Assembly (NCBI GenBank): GCA_936914845.1 | Contig: CAKZGE010000003.1 | Location: 62,001-126,000 of the forward strand | Origin: an uncultured Chloracidobacterium sp. | GTDB lineage: Bacteria > Acidobacteriota > Blastocatellia > Pyrinomonadales > Pyrinomonadaceae | DNA length: 64,000 nucleotides | Direction of reading: 5' to 3' | Shown here: in pieces, positions 54,199 to 62,952 of the stretch | How positions within the stretch are numbered: the stretch's first letter is position 1 | Layout of the letters: each line of letters begins with the position of its first letter | Notes under the pieces: generated by a model | What the model was told of the DNA's origin: nothing | Seen by the model: only the letters and a program-made list of their open reading frames with translations | Databases searched by the model: none | Made by a program: the position numbers and the translations under genes

Positions 54199-56160
54199 CT
54201 ATCTTTTGTCGCTCGGCGGAATTACTCGTATCACTTCCGCAACGCTCCAGGCCTGTGCCGGACACCCGCGAGGCAGATGCGGCGCGTCGCCGTCAAAGAT
54301 CTCGGATATTTGCCCCACGCCGGCTTGCGACAAATGCTTACGGAAACCTTCTAAAAGACCGGCTACCTTGTCATCGAGATCATGAACATCTGCGTTCACC
54401 CGGCGGTAGGCATTGATGTAAGGCCCGATCAGCCACCCCCAAACCGTGCCTTGATGATAAGAAGAATCGCGCTTATACGGCGATCCGATATATACCGGAC
54501 AATATTTTCTGTCATGCGGGGAAAGCGAACGCAACCCGACCGGTGTCAGCAGCTCTTCGGTCGCCTTGCGGAGTATTTTCCGGCTTCTTTCGCCGTCAAG
54601 CATCGAATGTTTCAGCGAAACCGCAAAAAGCTGATTTGGCCTTACCGAAGCGTCCCGCGTTCCGTTGTGTACAACATCGAACAAACACTGTTCCTGGTCG
54701 TTCCAAAACACGGCATTGAAGCTCTGCGAACAAAGATCCGCCATTGCGTCGTAGCGGTTCTTGTCTTCATGATCGCCGAATTTCTCCGCCAAATCCGCCA
54801 TTATTCGCAATGCATTGAACCACAACGCCTGTATCTCGACCGGTTTCCCGATCCGCGGTGTAAAAACCTCGCGGCCATATTTGGCATCCATCCACGTCAG
54901 CTGCACGCCCGGTTCCCCGGCAAAAAGCAGCCCGTCCGTATCCAGCTTGATATGATAGCGTGTGCCGCGCAAATGCCAGGCGATGATGCCCGCCATTTTT
55001 AGATACAGATGTTCTCGCACCGTTTCCAGATCACCGGTGTGTTCGATATAGGCCCGAATGGCTTCGATGAACCACAGCGTTGCGTCCACCGTATTATAGT
55101 CTGCGGTTTCGCCGGCGTCCGGAAAACGGTTCGGTATCATACCTTCCGAGATATGTTCGGCAAATTCAAGCAAAATGCCTTTCGCCACCTCCGGACGGTT
55201 CGTTTTCAATGTCAGGCCCGGCAACGCGATCATCGTATCTCGGCCCCAATCCGAAAACCACGGATACCCTGCTATAACGGTCTGCCCCTTTCCGCGTTCG
55301 ACAATGAATTGATCAGCAGCCAGCACCAGCTGTGCATACATATCCTCTTCGGCCGCGGCATCGACCATTAACGTCTCGCGGCGAAAAAGTTCGCTCATTT
55401 CCAGCACGTCATACGCAGTTTCGTCAGGACGCTCTTCGAGCGTTGCCGATATGGTCGCCGGCGATGAAAGATCAAATAACATCACGAAGGGCTGGTAAAG
55501 ATCCTCTTGGTTATCGAACCCGCGCTCCTGCTCGATCGAATATTCGAAATCTTTGTACCAGAATCCCGTCGGCTGCAACTCGACGGCGTTATGGTAAAGA
55601 TACAGTTGCGGGTCACTATCATGCAGCCGCACCGCTGCTACACCCTTGTGCTCGGAATACCCGACCCGTATATTGCGGCTCTCGTGCTGTAGCGAATGGT
55701 AATCGGAAAATGCGAGCAGCGGACGCAGGCGCATCTCGACCATTCGCCCTTCTTTGTTGCCCAAGGCCGTCCAACGGCAAACTGTTGTATTATGGCCGTG
55801 GCGCATGAACACTTTCTTTTCGATCTCTATCCCGTCTATCTGGTAGGTCCAGATCGGAAACGGATCAAGCCGAAATTCACGCAGGTATTGAAACCCTTTT
55901 GGAAAGATGCCGCCCGCAAATCGGTTGGATGAAAGCTGGTATTCAATACCGTCGATAACAACGGATTCTTCGAATTTAGAAAGGATCGTTAGGCGGCCGA
56001 GCGGCGGTTTGGTGGCGGCAGTCAATAGACCATGGTAGCGTCTCGAATTGGCTCCCGATATCGTCCCGGAGGCAAACCCGCCAATGCCGTTCGTTTCCAG
56101 CCATTCGCGGCTCGTAGCCCTTTCAAAATCCTGACAGATCTCTTCTCCGAAATGGATCAT
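54199..56160 (-). CDS. Glycogen debranching enzyme, amylo-alpha-1,6-glucosidase type
   Basis: The 653-residue protein starts with an N-terminal beta domain typical of archaeal and bacterial debranching enzymes (EWLETNGIGGFASGTISG, SRRYHGLLTAA). A catalytic (alpha/alpha)6 barrel follows with WFSDWGRDTMIALPGL, NTVDATLWFIEAI, LTWMDAKYGREVFTPR and YHQGTVWGWLIGPY. It cleaves alpha-1,6 branches of glycogen or related glucans. The ATG (MIHFGEEIC) fits the family start. A glycosyltransferase gene ends 5 bases upstream. Confidence 0.93.
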   Translation of the reverse strand: MIHFGEEICQDFERATSREWLETNGIGGFASGTISGANSRRYHGLLTAATKPPLGRLTILSKFEESVVIDGIEYQLSSNRFAGGIFPKGFQYLREFRLDPFPIWTYQIDGIEIEKKVFMRHGHNTTVCRWTALGNKEGRMVEMRLRPLLAFSDYHSLQHESRNIRVGYSEHKGVAAVRLHDSDPQLYLYHNAVELQPTGFWYKDFEYSIEQERGFDNQEDLYQPFVMLFDLSSPATISATLEERPDETAYDVLEMSELFRRETLMVDAAAEEDMYAQLVLAADQFIVERGKGQTVIAGYPWFSDWGRDTMIALPGLTLKTNRPEVAKGILLEFAEHISEGMIPNRFPDAGETADYNTVDATLWFIEAIRAYIEHTGDLETVREHLYLKMAGIIAWHLRGTRYHIKLDTDGLLFAGEPGVQLTWMDAKYGREVFTPRIGKPVEIQALWFNALRIMADLAEKFGDHEDKNRYDAMADLCSQSFNAVFWNDQEQCLFDVVHNGTRDASVRPNQLFAVSLKHSMLDGERSRKILRKATEELLTPVGLRSLSPHDRKYCPVYIGSPYKRDSSYHQGTVWGWLIGPYINAYRRVNADVHDLDDKVAGLLEGFRKHLSQAGVGQISEIFDGDAPHLPRGCPAQAWSVAEVIRVIPPSDKR

Positions 56161-56165
56161 ATCCG

Positions 56166-57275
56166 TTACTTCTTTCTTCCTTCTGCCACTTCCCGATAGA
56201 CATTTTCAGTCGCTTCGGCCATGCGGTCGATCGAAAATCTTTCGGCCGCCTCACGCTGGCGAAACGCCGCTTCGTCTGCCGCCGCGACAGCGTCCGACAA
56301 CTTCGAGCCTATCGCCGCGGCCAATTCTGCGGCATCGCCCGCCTTTATCAGAATAGCATCATTTCCAAGCAATTCGCGCGCTCCCGCCGTTTCCGTGGCA
56401 ACGACCGGTGTGCCGGCGGCCATTGCCTCAAGCATTGCCAACCCGAAGCTCTCAGAATGGGACGCAGAAACGAAAACATCTATTGCAGCATATAGTTCGG
56501 CAGTGTTCTCTACCCAATCGACCCACACGAACTTTTCCGCCAGGCCGCTTTCGAACACCTGTTTGCGGAGAGCATCGCGGTATTTTTTACCGATGGAATG
56601 GTCCTTACCGACAACTATAAAGTGCGTGTTCGGGCGCTCCGCATTCAATTTCTCCGCCGCCCTTATCAGATCGTTTTGACCCTTATTGGCGATCAGTTCG
56701 CCGACTATTCCGACCAGCGGCACATCCATCGGGATCGCATTGCGAAGTCGAAAATCTTTCCGCAACACGTCCCGTTCGGCCACAGCCCATTTCTGAACAT
56801 CGATGCCGTTCGGTATTACAGTGATCTTTTTATGGTCAAAGGTCTTTCGCAAGCCCCGTTCCACACCGGCGGAAACAGCGATCGCCCGATCCAAATTTTT
56901 TAATACGATGCGATTGAAAGGCTTTAGCGGAAACACCAGGTGACGTGTCAGCACAAATCCCGCCTGCGGTGTCATTGCCGAAGCCAAACTGGCCGGAATA
57001 TAATCTCTGGCCACGTGCGCATGGATTATTTCGATTTGATTTTCGCGGGCAAAATTGGCAATGCGCGTTGCACTCAAGATACCGAATGAATTGCGGATCG
57101 AAACCCGCAGCAGCCTGTCCGGCGGCAGAAAATCAAGCCGGCCAAGCCATTCGCTTGTCGGCCGAACCGCCGCAAAAACTTCATGGCCGCGATCGGCCAG
57201 TGCGCGCACCAAATCAACAAAATGCCGCTCGCCGCCGCCAAAAGTTTTCGCCGATGATATCTGCAAAATACGCAT
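56166..57275 (-). CDS. Glycosyltransferase family 4 protein
   Basis: The ATG at 57275 (MRILQISSAKTFGGGERHFVDL) begins the standard GT4 N-terminus; a 66-codon open extension upstream looks non-coding. The product has 369 residues. The Gly-rich GGGERH loop, VIPNGIDVQKW, VGIVGELIANKGQ and the ExxxxxxxE motif in SESFGLAMLEAMAAGTPVVAT are all present. The donor and acceptor sugars are unknown. It is the first gene of a tight minus-strand run with the debranching enzyme. Confidence 0.92.
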   Translation of the reverse strand: MRILQISSAKTFGGGERHFVDLVRALADRGHEVFAAVRPTSEWLGRLDFLPPDRLLRVSIRNSFGILSATRIANFARENQIEIIHAHVARDYIPASLASAMTPQAGFVLTRHLVFPLKPFNRIVLKNLDRAIAVSAGVERGLRKTFDHKKITVIPNGIDVQKWAVAERDVLRKDFRLRNAIPMDVPLVGIVGELIANKGQNDLIRAAEKLNAERPNTHFIVVGKDHSIGKKYRDALRKQVFESGLAEKFVWVDWVENTAELYAAIDVFVSASHSESFGLAMLEAMAAGTPVVATETAGARELLGNDAILIKAGDAAELAAAIGSKLSDAVAAADEAAFRQREAAERFSIDRMAEATENVYREVAEGRKK

Positions 57276-57326
57276 CGCCTTAATTGTCCGGCGAAATCGC
57301 GGCAAGGTCAATATCCGATTTTCCGG

Positions 57327-57358
57327 AAAATAAAAAGGCACGCTCCGAAGAACGTGCC
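57327..57358 (-). terminator. Terminator of the Oar-like receptor gene
   Basis: On the minus strand GGCACGTTC and GAGCGTGCC pair over 9 bp (one T-G) around a TTCG tetraloop, followed by TTTTTATTTT. It begins 23 bases after the stop at 57382. Confidence 0.93.
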
Positions 57359-57381
57359 CAAAATTTCCACATGTGGAAAAA

Positions 57382-60300
57382 CTAGAATTGAAAACGTGCC
57401 GCAAACTGGATCTGACGCTCACGGTAAAGCGTACTGTCCGTTCCGGTAACGGTTCCAAAAACCGGCTTACCAAATGGATCTAAGTTCTCGGAAAGAGTTG
57501 TAAGACTTCCACTCCGATTATACATTACCGTACTAACACCGAATACGTGGGTTCTATTCTGTAAATTGAATACTTCGCCCAGTAATTCAAGATTCATTGT
57601 TTCCGTTATACGGAACCGTTTTGATAAGCGAACATCAACATTGTGGAGTGCGGGCAAACGGAAAGTATTTCTTCCGAAAATAGGAAGAAAATTTCCACCA
57701 AAGGTTCCATTTAGACTAGTCCCTGAAACAGTTGCGCTGTATGGTGCTCCTGAATAATGGGTGAATATAGGAGAAATAGACCACCCATTCAGCAAATAAT
57801 TCTGCCAAGTCGATTTTTCGCCCTTGAAAAACGTCGGAGCCCAAACAATGCTGGCGACAAATTTATGCCGACGATCAAAGTTGCTTGTCCCTTGATCATA
57901 GCTGTCATCCAAAATGTCGTAAACACTGTTAGCTTCGGTAAAGGTAGCCGATTTTTGATTTGTATCAGTCGATTTCGAAAGCGTGTAGCTCGCCTGAAAC
58001 TGCAGTCCGTCAGTAAAGCGGCGGTTTGCCTGCAATACCAATGCATGATACTGCGAACGAACTGTGCTGCTTATCCGGGTGCGAGCCTGGTTACCGATCG
58101 CTGGATCCCGAATATACTTCGGCAAAGTCATTGTCTGTCCATCAAGAGGACCACCACTGAATGTATAAGTGGTTTCGGTAACATTTGAACAACCTGATGG
58201 CAAAACTGTAAATGATGAACAGCGCAAGTTGTTCAAGTCGTAGAAAGCGATCAGGTTACGGCCGGTGCTGCCAATATATGAAGCAGATACCGACATATTC
58301 CGGAAAAGCTGCCGTTCGAAGATCACATCGTATTGATGGATCAACGGAGCCTGGAAATTTTTGTCGAAGAACTGAACTGCGGTACCGACCGTTCCAACCG
58401 CCGAGGCAGGCAGAATGTTCGGGAATATCGGAGCATCAGGATTACTAGGCTGCAACGAGATCTGTGCCTGACCAGCCGCATTACCGGTGTTGATCAAAGA
58501 ATTGTAGATCGTTGAGCTTTGCAGACGCCCGTAGTAAATACCATATCCGCCGCGAAGACTGGTCTTGCCGTCGCCGGTCAGATCATATGCAGCACCGACA
58601 CGCGGGCCCCAGTTGTTCGTATCGCTCGGCAACTGGGAAGTTGCTTCGGCGATCGTACGGCCATCGTACGGGATCACCTGAGTGCTCGTACCCGGCAGCT
58701 GCGGTTCCGGCAGGTTGATGTATTCGTAACGCAAACCAAGGTTAAGCGTCAGACGGTTGCTGACACGAAAATCATCCTGAAGAAAGAAGTTGTAATCGGT
58801 CGTTGCCAATTTCAAACCGGCAAGCCCCAATCCCTGCTGGAATTGACCCGTGTAGCAACGGCCGACCAAGCGGGTGCTGGTTGCACAAACGGTCGCACCC
58901 GGCAAGCCCTGTGCAAAGTTAACATAATCAATGATGAAATCATTGATGTTGTTGTAGGTATAGGTACCGGCACCGCGGAAAAGGTTTTCGATATCGTCGG
59001 TCACATAGTTGATATCAAAACCTGCCTTAAAGGTGTGCTTTCCTTTCGCCCACGTTACGGTATCGGCAAACTGCCAGCGGCGTTCATCCGGAAACTTAAC
59101 GCGATCCAAGAAGTTCGGCGTCCCGAATTCAAAACCGTTGGTCAGCGACACACCCGGCGAGCGGGTTCCGCCGAGAGCGGTCGTCGGTTCACCCGGCAGT
59201 GCCGGCGAGCCATATTGATATTCGAAATCACGGCCGAATTGAAAACGGAATTCGTTCAGCAAATTACCCGTCAAGCTGCTTTGCAGTCTCGCATTGACCG
59301 AATCGACCTTAACATAATCGTCGCCCCAGTTTGAGCGGGCACGTTCCACGACCGGCGAGGTCTGAACGCCGTTCGGCGATTCCCAACGCATGCGGTTCCA
59401 ACTGATAGCAAAGGTGTGCTTATCGTTGATCACCCAATCCAGTTTCGGCAAAAAGATCGTCTGGTCGCCCTTTCGCGGATTCAATCCCGAAAGCGACTGC
59501 AGAAATCCGATGGTCGAATCGATCTGGGCATTCGAAACCCCGCGGGTGTTCAAAAGCGTGCGATTCGGTGTGTTCAGATAATTCTGGGTCTGAAAGGTGG
59601 CGATACCCGGAAAGTTACGGCTCTGTTGATCGTAGGTAAAAAAGAAGAACAGTTTGTTCTTAACGATCGGGCCGCCGACGGCTGCTCCCCACTGTTGGCG
59701 AACGTCGGTCGGCTTGACGCCAACGAGATAGGTTCCGCTGCCGCTCGGGTTCAGCACGGTTTGGAACGCCAATGGGTTGCGAGCACCGTTGCCGCTGTTG
59801 CGATTATAGTAAAACGCACTGCCGTGAAAATCGTTTGTACCGCTTTTGGTAACGGCATTGACCGTACCGCCCGCCGAACGTCCGTATTCTGCTGAATAAT
59901 TCGAGGTATTGACCTGAAATTCGCGAACCGAAGCCTGGCTGACAACATAATTGATACGCGTACGGCCGCGTTCTTCTGAAAAGAAAGCTTGGTTGTTATC
60001 GCCGCCATCAACAGTATTGTTATTCAGCAAACCCGAAATTCCGCGAAAGCTGATCAAACCGAAATTGCCGTCCGGCACCGTTCCCGGTGTCAGCAAAGCA
60101 AAATTTGACCAGCGGCGGCCGTTGATCGGCAGTTCGTTGATCGATGTTTGGTTAATATTGATCGCGTTGGCGTTGTCTGAAATATTAACGACCGGTGCCT
60201 CAGCATTTACTTCGACCTCGGCAACCGCATCGCCGATCGACAGTTTGAATTCGATGCTCGTGGTCTGGCCGACCTCTACTATCACGTTCTCTGCCTTTGA

Positions 60301-60579
60301 AGTTGCAAAACCCGCCGCACTCGCTTCAGCACGATATGTTCCCGGTTGAAGGTTAGCCGCACGGAACACACCGTCAGAATTCGAAGTGGCCGTAGTCGAA
60401 AAGTTGGTGCCGATGTTTACCACCGTCACCGACGCATTCGGCACGATCAGACCCTGTGGGTCTGTGACACGTCCGCTAATGGCACCCGTTACGGTCGATT
60501 GGGCAATTATCTGCCCAACGCCGAGCATCAGGGCGAAAACCGCCAGCGTTAAGAATTTGAATGAAAAATGTTTAGTCAT
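57382..60579 (-). CDS. Oar-like TonB-dependent receptor with carboxypeptidase-regulatory domain
   Basis: The 1065-residue protein has a signal peptide (about 1-26, IIAQ). An N-terminal carboxypeptidase-regulatory domain (about 31-115) contains SGRVTDPQGLIVPNASVTV and LQPGTYRAEASAAGF. A plug-like region with NELPINGRRWSNFALLTPG and SAEYGRSAGGTVNAVTKSG follows, then a large barrel ending RERQIQFAARFQF. This is the Oar/adventurous-gliding type that is strongly expanded in Acidobacteria, where plant polymer or peptide uptake is suspected. It follows a long AT-rich leader and has a strong terminator. Confidence 0.88.
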   Translation of the reverse strand: MTKHFSFKFLTLAVFALMLGVGQIIAQSTVTGAISGRVTDPQGLIVPNASVTVVNIGTNFSTTATSNSDGVFRAANLQPGTYRAEASAAGFATSKAENVIVEVGQTTSIEFKLSIGDAVAEVEVNAEAPVVNISDNANAININQTSINELPINGRRWSNFALLTPGTVPDGNFGLISFRGISGLLNNNTVDGGDNNQAFFSEERGRTRINYVVSQASVREFQVNTSNYSAEYGRSAGGTVNAVTKSGTNDFHGSAFYYNRNSGNGARNPLAFQTVLNPSGSGTYLVGVKPTDVRQQWGAAVGGPIVKNKLFFFFTYDQQSRNFPGIATFQTQNYLNTPNRTLLNTRGVSNAQIDSTIGFLQSLSGLNPRKGDQTIFLPKLDWVINDKHTFAISWNRMRWESPNGVQTSPVVERARSNWGDDYVKVDSVNARLQSSLTGNLLNEFRFQFGRDFEYQYGSPALPGEPTTALGGTRSPGVSLTNGFEFGTPNFLDRVKFPDERRWQFADTVTWAKGKHTFKAGFDINYVTDDIENLFRGAGTYTYNNINDFIIDYVNFAQGLPGATVCATSTRLVGRCYTGQFQQGLGLAGLKLATTDYNFFLQDDFRVSNRLTLNLGLRYEYINLPEPQLPGTSTQVIPYDGRTIAEATSQLPSDTNNWGPRVGAAYDLTGDGKTSLRGGYGIYYGRLQSSTIYNSLINTGNAAGQAQISLQPSNPDAPIFPNILPASAVGTVGTAVQFFDKNFQAPLIHQYDVIFERQLFRNMSVSASYIGSTGRNLIAFYDLNNLRCSSFTVLPSGCSNVTETTYTFSGGPLDGQTMTLPKYIRDPAIGNQARTRISSTVRSQYHALVLQANRRFTDGLQFQASYTLSKSTDTNQKSATFTEANSVYDILDDSYDQGTSNFDRRHKFVASIVWAPTFFKGEKSTWQNYLLNGWSISPIFTHYSGAPYSATVSGTSLNGTFGGNFLPIFGRNTFRLPALHNVDVRLSKRFRITETMNLELLGEVFNLQNRTHVFGVSTVMYNRSGSLTTLSENLDPFGKPVFGTVTGTDSTLYRERQIQFAARFQF

Positions 60580-60974
60580 CTGATTTTTTGACCTCTTAAA
60601 ATTTACGAAAAATTAATTTCCTTTTTTGTGGCCTTAAAACTTACTTTTAACCCTAAAATCTTAAATTTTGGATATTTATATTGCTTTTCGGATTTATCCC
60701 CGATCTTTCGACCGAAGAAAACATCCCGCACACCATCGCGGCTCGGCAAATAAATCCAATATCTACACAATTTACAACAGATAAAGATGAAATTGCGTAC
60801 TGCCGGCACCTGCCTTAGAACCTAAGAACCGCAAGGGCTTGATGTTATTAATGCAAATTAAGTTCCGAAGTTTGTGCGGCCGCAAAGGGCCGCTCGGCCT
60901 CAGCGCCTAGGCTAGCAAACCAACGTTACCGAAGTGTTAACATCCGCAGATCATACAATTCTGCAAACATTTTA

Positions 60975-61022
60975 TTTTTAAGGGGTTAAAAACTTGACTT
61001 TTTTGTAATGCAGGTTTATCGT
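60975..61022 (+). promoter_or_regulatory. Promoter of the PilZ-like gene with upstream dyad
   Basis: TTGACT (60994-60999) and TATCGT (61017-61022) are spaced 17 bases. Just upstream TTTTTAA and TTAAAAA (60975-60981 and 60986-60992) make a perfect dyad around GGGG, possibly an activator or repressor site. Confidence 0.5.
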
Positions 61023-61025
61023 ATT

Positions 61026-61071
61026 GTGGCATAAAATTACGAAAGCCACACCGGTCAACGTAGTTTTATGC
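61026..61071 (+). promoter_or_regulatory. Leader with two competing stems before the PilZ-like gene
   Basis: GTGGC (61026-61030) can pair with GCCAC (61045-61049). Alternatively GCATAAAATTAC (61029-61040) can pair with GTAGTTTTATGC (61060-61071) over 12 bp with one T-G. The two pairings overlap and exclude each other. No known riboswitch consensus is recognised. Confidence 0.35.
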
Positions 61072-61101
61072 ATAAATATATAGCATTACACGGGGGATAT
61101 T

Positions 61102-61503
61102 ATGTCACACATAGAATATGCTACTGCATCATACAAAACGCCTCTGCACCACCGGATAATCGCCAGCCTGCCGATCCAGGCCAGCTGGAAAGATGCCGAA
61201 AGCGGCGAAACCGTGTCCATCACCGGAACAACTGAGAATATCGGAGAAACCAGCACGCTGGTCAATCTGGAAACTTTACCGCCTGTCGGTTCTGAGATCC
61301 AGCTTCGTGTATTTGAAGAAGAAAAGGCCATTATTGAAGTTTCGGCCCAGGTCATCCGGGTGGAACGCGACCCCAGCAAACCGCTGGCTGCTCTTTCGAT
61401 CTCAGATAATCTGAAAAAATGGAAAGCAGTTGCCATGACGGCGGCAGAAAAATGGGTTCGTCACCACTGGCACATGAATTACGACGAAGAATGGGTCAAT
61501 TAG
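61102..61503 (+). CDS. Divergent PilZ-like domain protein
   Basis: The 133-residue protein starts at an ATG with GGGGGA 5 bases upstream. A short beta-barrel pattern (SLPIQASWKDAESGETVSITG, IIEVSAQVIRVERD) resembles PilZ domains, including the family spacing to ENIGETST. The RxxxR motif is not intact (HHRIIASL) and DxSxxG is degenerate, so it may not bind cyclic di-GMP. A basic/aromatic C-terminus (WVRHHWHMNYDEEWVN) ends the protein. A terminator follows. The call is tentative. Confidence 0.55.
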   Translation: MSHIEYATASYKTPLHHRIIASLPIQASWKDAESGETVSITGTTENIGETSTLVNLETLPPVGSEIQLRVFEEEKAIIEVSAQVIRVERDPSKPLAALSISDNLKKWKAVAMTAAEKWVRHHWHMNYDEEWVN

Positions 61504-61539
61504 ACGCTTTCTTCGCATTACTATAGCAATTTTAATTTC

Positions 61540-61575
61540 GCGGAGCGGCCGTAAAAGGTGCTCCGCTATTTTTTA
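61540..61575 (+). terminator. Rho-independent terminator after the PilZ-like gene
   Basis: GCGGAGC and GCTCCGC pair over 7 bp around a 13-base loop, followed by TATTTTTT. It lies 37 bases after the stop. Confidence 0.8.
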
Positions 61576-61632
61576 ACCCGTTCGCCGCCTAAGACCAACG
61601 AATTTGCTGCCAAAAGCATCTTCTTATTAAGA

Positions 61633-62691
61633 ATGAGATCTCTATTTTTTACTGTTTTGATATCGGCTCTTTTCACCTTTGCTGTCTCCGCACAGGAAAC
61701 TCCTCTGACACAGGCGGAATACGTAAAAATGCTCTACGCATTGGAAAAGGCTCCCGCTACCAAAGGCGATCTGATCGATGCCCTGCGTAAACGAGGCATT
61801 GCGTTTACCGTTACGGACGGCGTTCGCGGCCTGACCCGGTCCAAGGGGCGCAATGATGAAGAATTGAAACGGGCGCTCGAAGAGGCCGGCCGCCGACACA
61901 ACGATCCGGTCGCTGCCCAACTCCCCTCCGCCGAAGAGGCGGCGAATGTGCTTAAAAAGGCTCGGATCAAGACCTCTGAGCTGGTAGATGAAATGCCTGA
62001 TTTTGTGGTCAAGCAATTGATCACTCGTTCAGAAGCCTATGCGGGAACCGGAAACTGGCGTCCCTACGACAACCTAGTGATCGCCGTCAGCTATTCCGCG
62101 GAAAAAGGTGAACAATATCGGGTTCTGGCGAAGAATGGAGCTCCGGTGACCTCCGACGTCAAAGGCAGCTACTCCGGTTTGGACGGAGCAACATCCGGCG
62201 GAGAATTCGTCGAAGACCTGAAAAAGATCTTCAAGCCGGAAAGCAAGACCTCTTTCGAGATCGAATCGACCGACATTCTCCGCGGCCGTCCCACACTTGT
62301 TTATCAATACGAGATCGCACTTGCCAACAATAAAGATGGTGGTGTGGGCTTAAAAGGGCCGGTCTATCGTTCGACGCCGGCCGGTGAAAAGGGCCGTATC
62401 TGGATCGACCGCGAAACCTTTCGTGTTGTCCGCATCGAATACCAGTTAAAGGATATTGATCCAAATTTTCCCGTCAAGGCTGTTACCAAGATCATCGATT
62501 ATGACATGGTCGATATTGCCGGGGAAAAATATCTTTTGCCGACGCTCTCTGATTTTCGCGGAAAAGTGGAAAGCTCGGGGAAATTGTTTGAAAGCCGGAA
62601 TCTGATCCGTTTTCGCAACTACCAGAAATATGGCACTGAGGTCACCATTGTCGAGGAAGATACGGAACCCGTAAAAGAAGAAAAACCGTGA
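61633..62691 (+). CDS. Exported hypothetical protein
   Basis: The ATG at 61633 (MRSLFFTVLISAL) gives 352 residues with a signal peptide (cut near SAQE). The family is not recognised. A helical N-terminal region (about 30-110) is followed by a mixed beta region with DILRGRPTLVYQYEI and RIWIDRETFRVVRIEYQL, which resembles outer-membrane lipoprotein-sorting or LolA-like folds; this is a guess. An acidic, Lys/Glu-rich tail ends in EEKP. The frame is open upstream to 61558 but that part lacks a ribosome site. Confidence 0.65.
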   Translation: MRSLFFTVLISALFTFAVSAQETPLTQAEYVKMLYALEKAPATKGDLIDALRKRGIAFTVTDGVRGLTRSKGRNDEELKRALEEAGRRHNDPVAAQLPSAEEAANVLKKARIKTSELVDEMPDFVVKQLITRSEAYAGTGNWRPYDNLVIAVSYSAEKGEQYRVLAKNGAPVTSDVKGSYSGLDGATSGGEFVEDLKKIFKPESKTSFEIESTDILRGRPTLVYQYEIALANNKDGGVGLKGPVYRSTPAGEKGRIWIDRETFRVVRIEYQLKDIDPNFPVKAVTKIIDYDMVDIAGEKYLLPTLSDFRGKVESSGKLFESRNLIRFRNYQKYGTEVTIVEEDTEPVKEEKP

Positions 62692-62697
62692 CGGTTT

Positions 62698-62871
62698 TCA
62701 ACCGCATGAAAAATATGCTAAAAGAGCGGGAATAATGAGCCATAAAAGACCCTTAACCGTAAAAAAAGCCATTGCTCCCCAAAAACCGAACTTGGCGACC
62801 AACCGAGCAAAACCGCTCTTTTTGGCTTGTTTGCTGCCTTCGGCCGCTTCGGTTACGAGTTCTTGCTCCAT
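62698..62871 (-). CDS. Small membrane protein (57 residues)
   Basis: From ATG at 62871 the frame encodes a charged N-terminus (MEQELVTEAAEGSKQAKKS) and one long hydrophobic helix region (FGFWGAMAFFTVKGLLWLII, then PALLAYF). The stop lies 6 bases from the convergent stop at 62691. The ribosome site is weak. The clear soluble-then-membrane pattern makes it more likely a gene than chance, but no family is recognised. Confidence 0.5.
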   Translation of the reverse strand: MEQELVTEAAEGSKQAKKSGFARLVAKFGFWGAMAFFTVKGLLWLIIPALLAYFSCG

Positions 62872-62952
62872 GTTTTTACGATAGTCTTTTTGAAGTTGAA
62901 ATTCAAATTCATTGCCTTCCGGCTGAAAACCGTAAGGAACCCAGCGGTTTCT

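Larger units (their letters stand above)
60580..61101. other. 522-base region between divergent genes
   Basis: No gene is supported here. Bases 60580-60720 are AT-rich and would be the leader of the minus-strand Oar-like gene. A GC-rich hairpin GCGGCC / GGCCGC lies at 60876-60893. Bases 60960-61101 carry the promoter and leader of the PilZ-like gene. Confidence 0.6.

Noticed and set aside
57276..57473. 66-codon extension of the GT4 glycosyltransferase
   Set aside because: Composition is not GT4-like and part of it overlaps the terminator and the end of the Oar-like receptor gene; MRILQISS is the normal N-terminus.
61026..61071. Cyclic-di-GMP-I (GEMM) or preQ1 riboswitch before the PilZ-like gene
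   Set aside because: The conserved core sequences of those classes are not present; only competing stems are reported.
62827..62952. N-terminal extension of the VanX-type dipeptidase
   Set aside because: The signal peptide begins at ATG 62953, and the extension overlaps a better small frame on the other strand.
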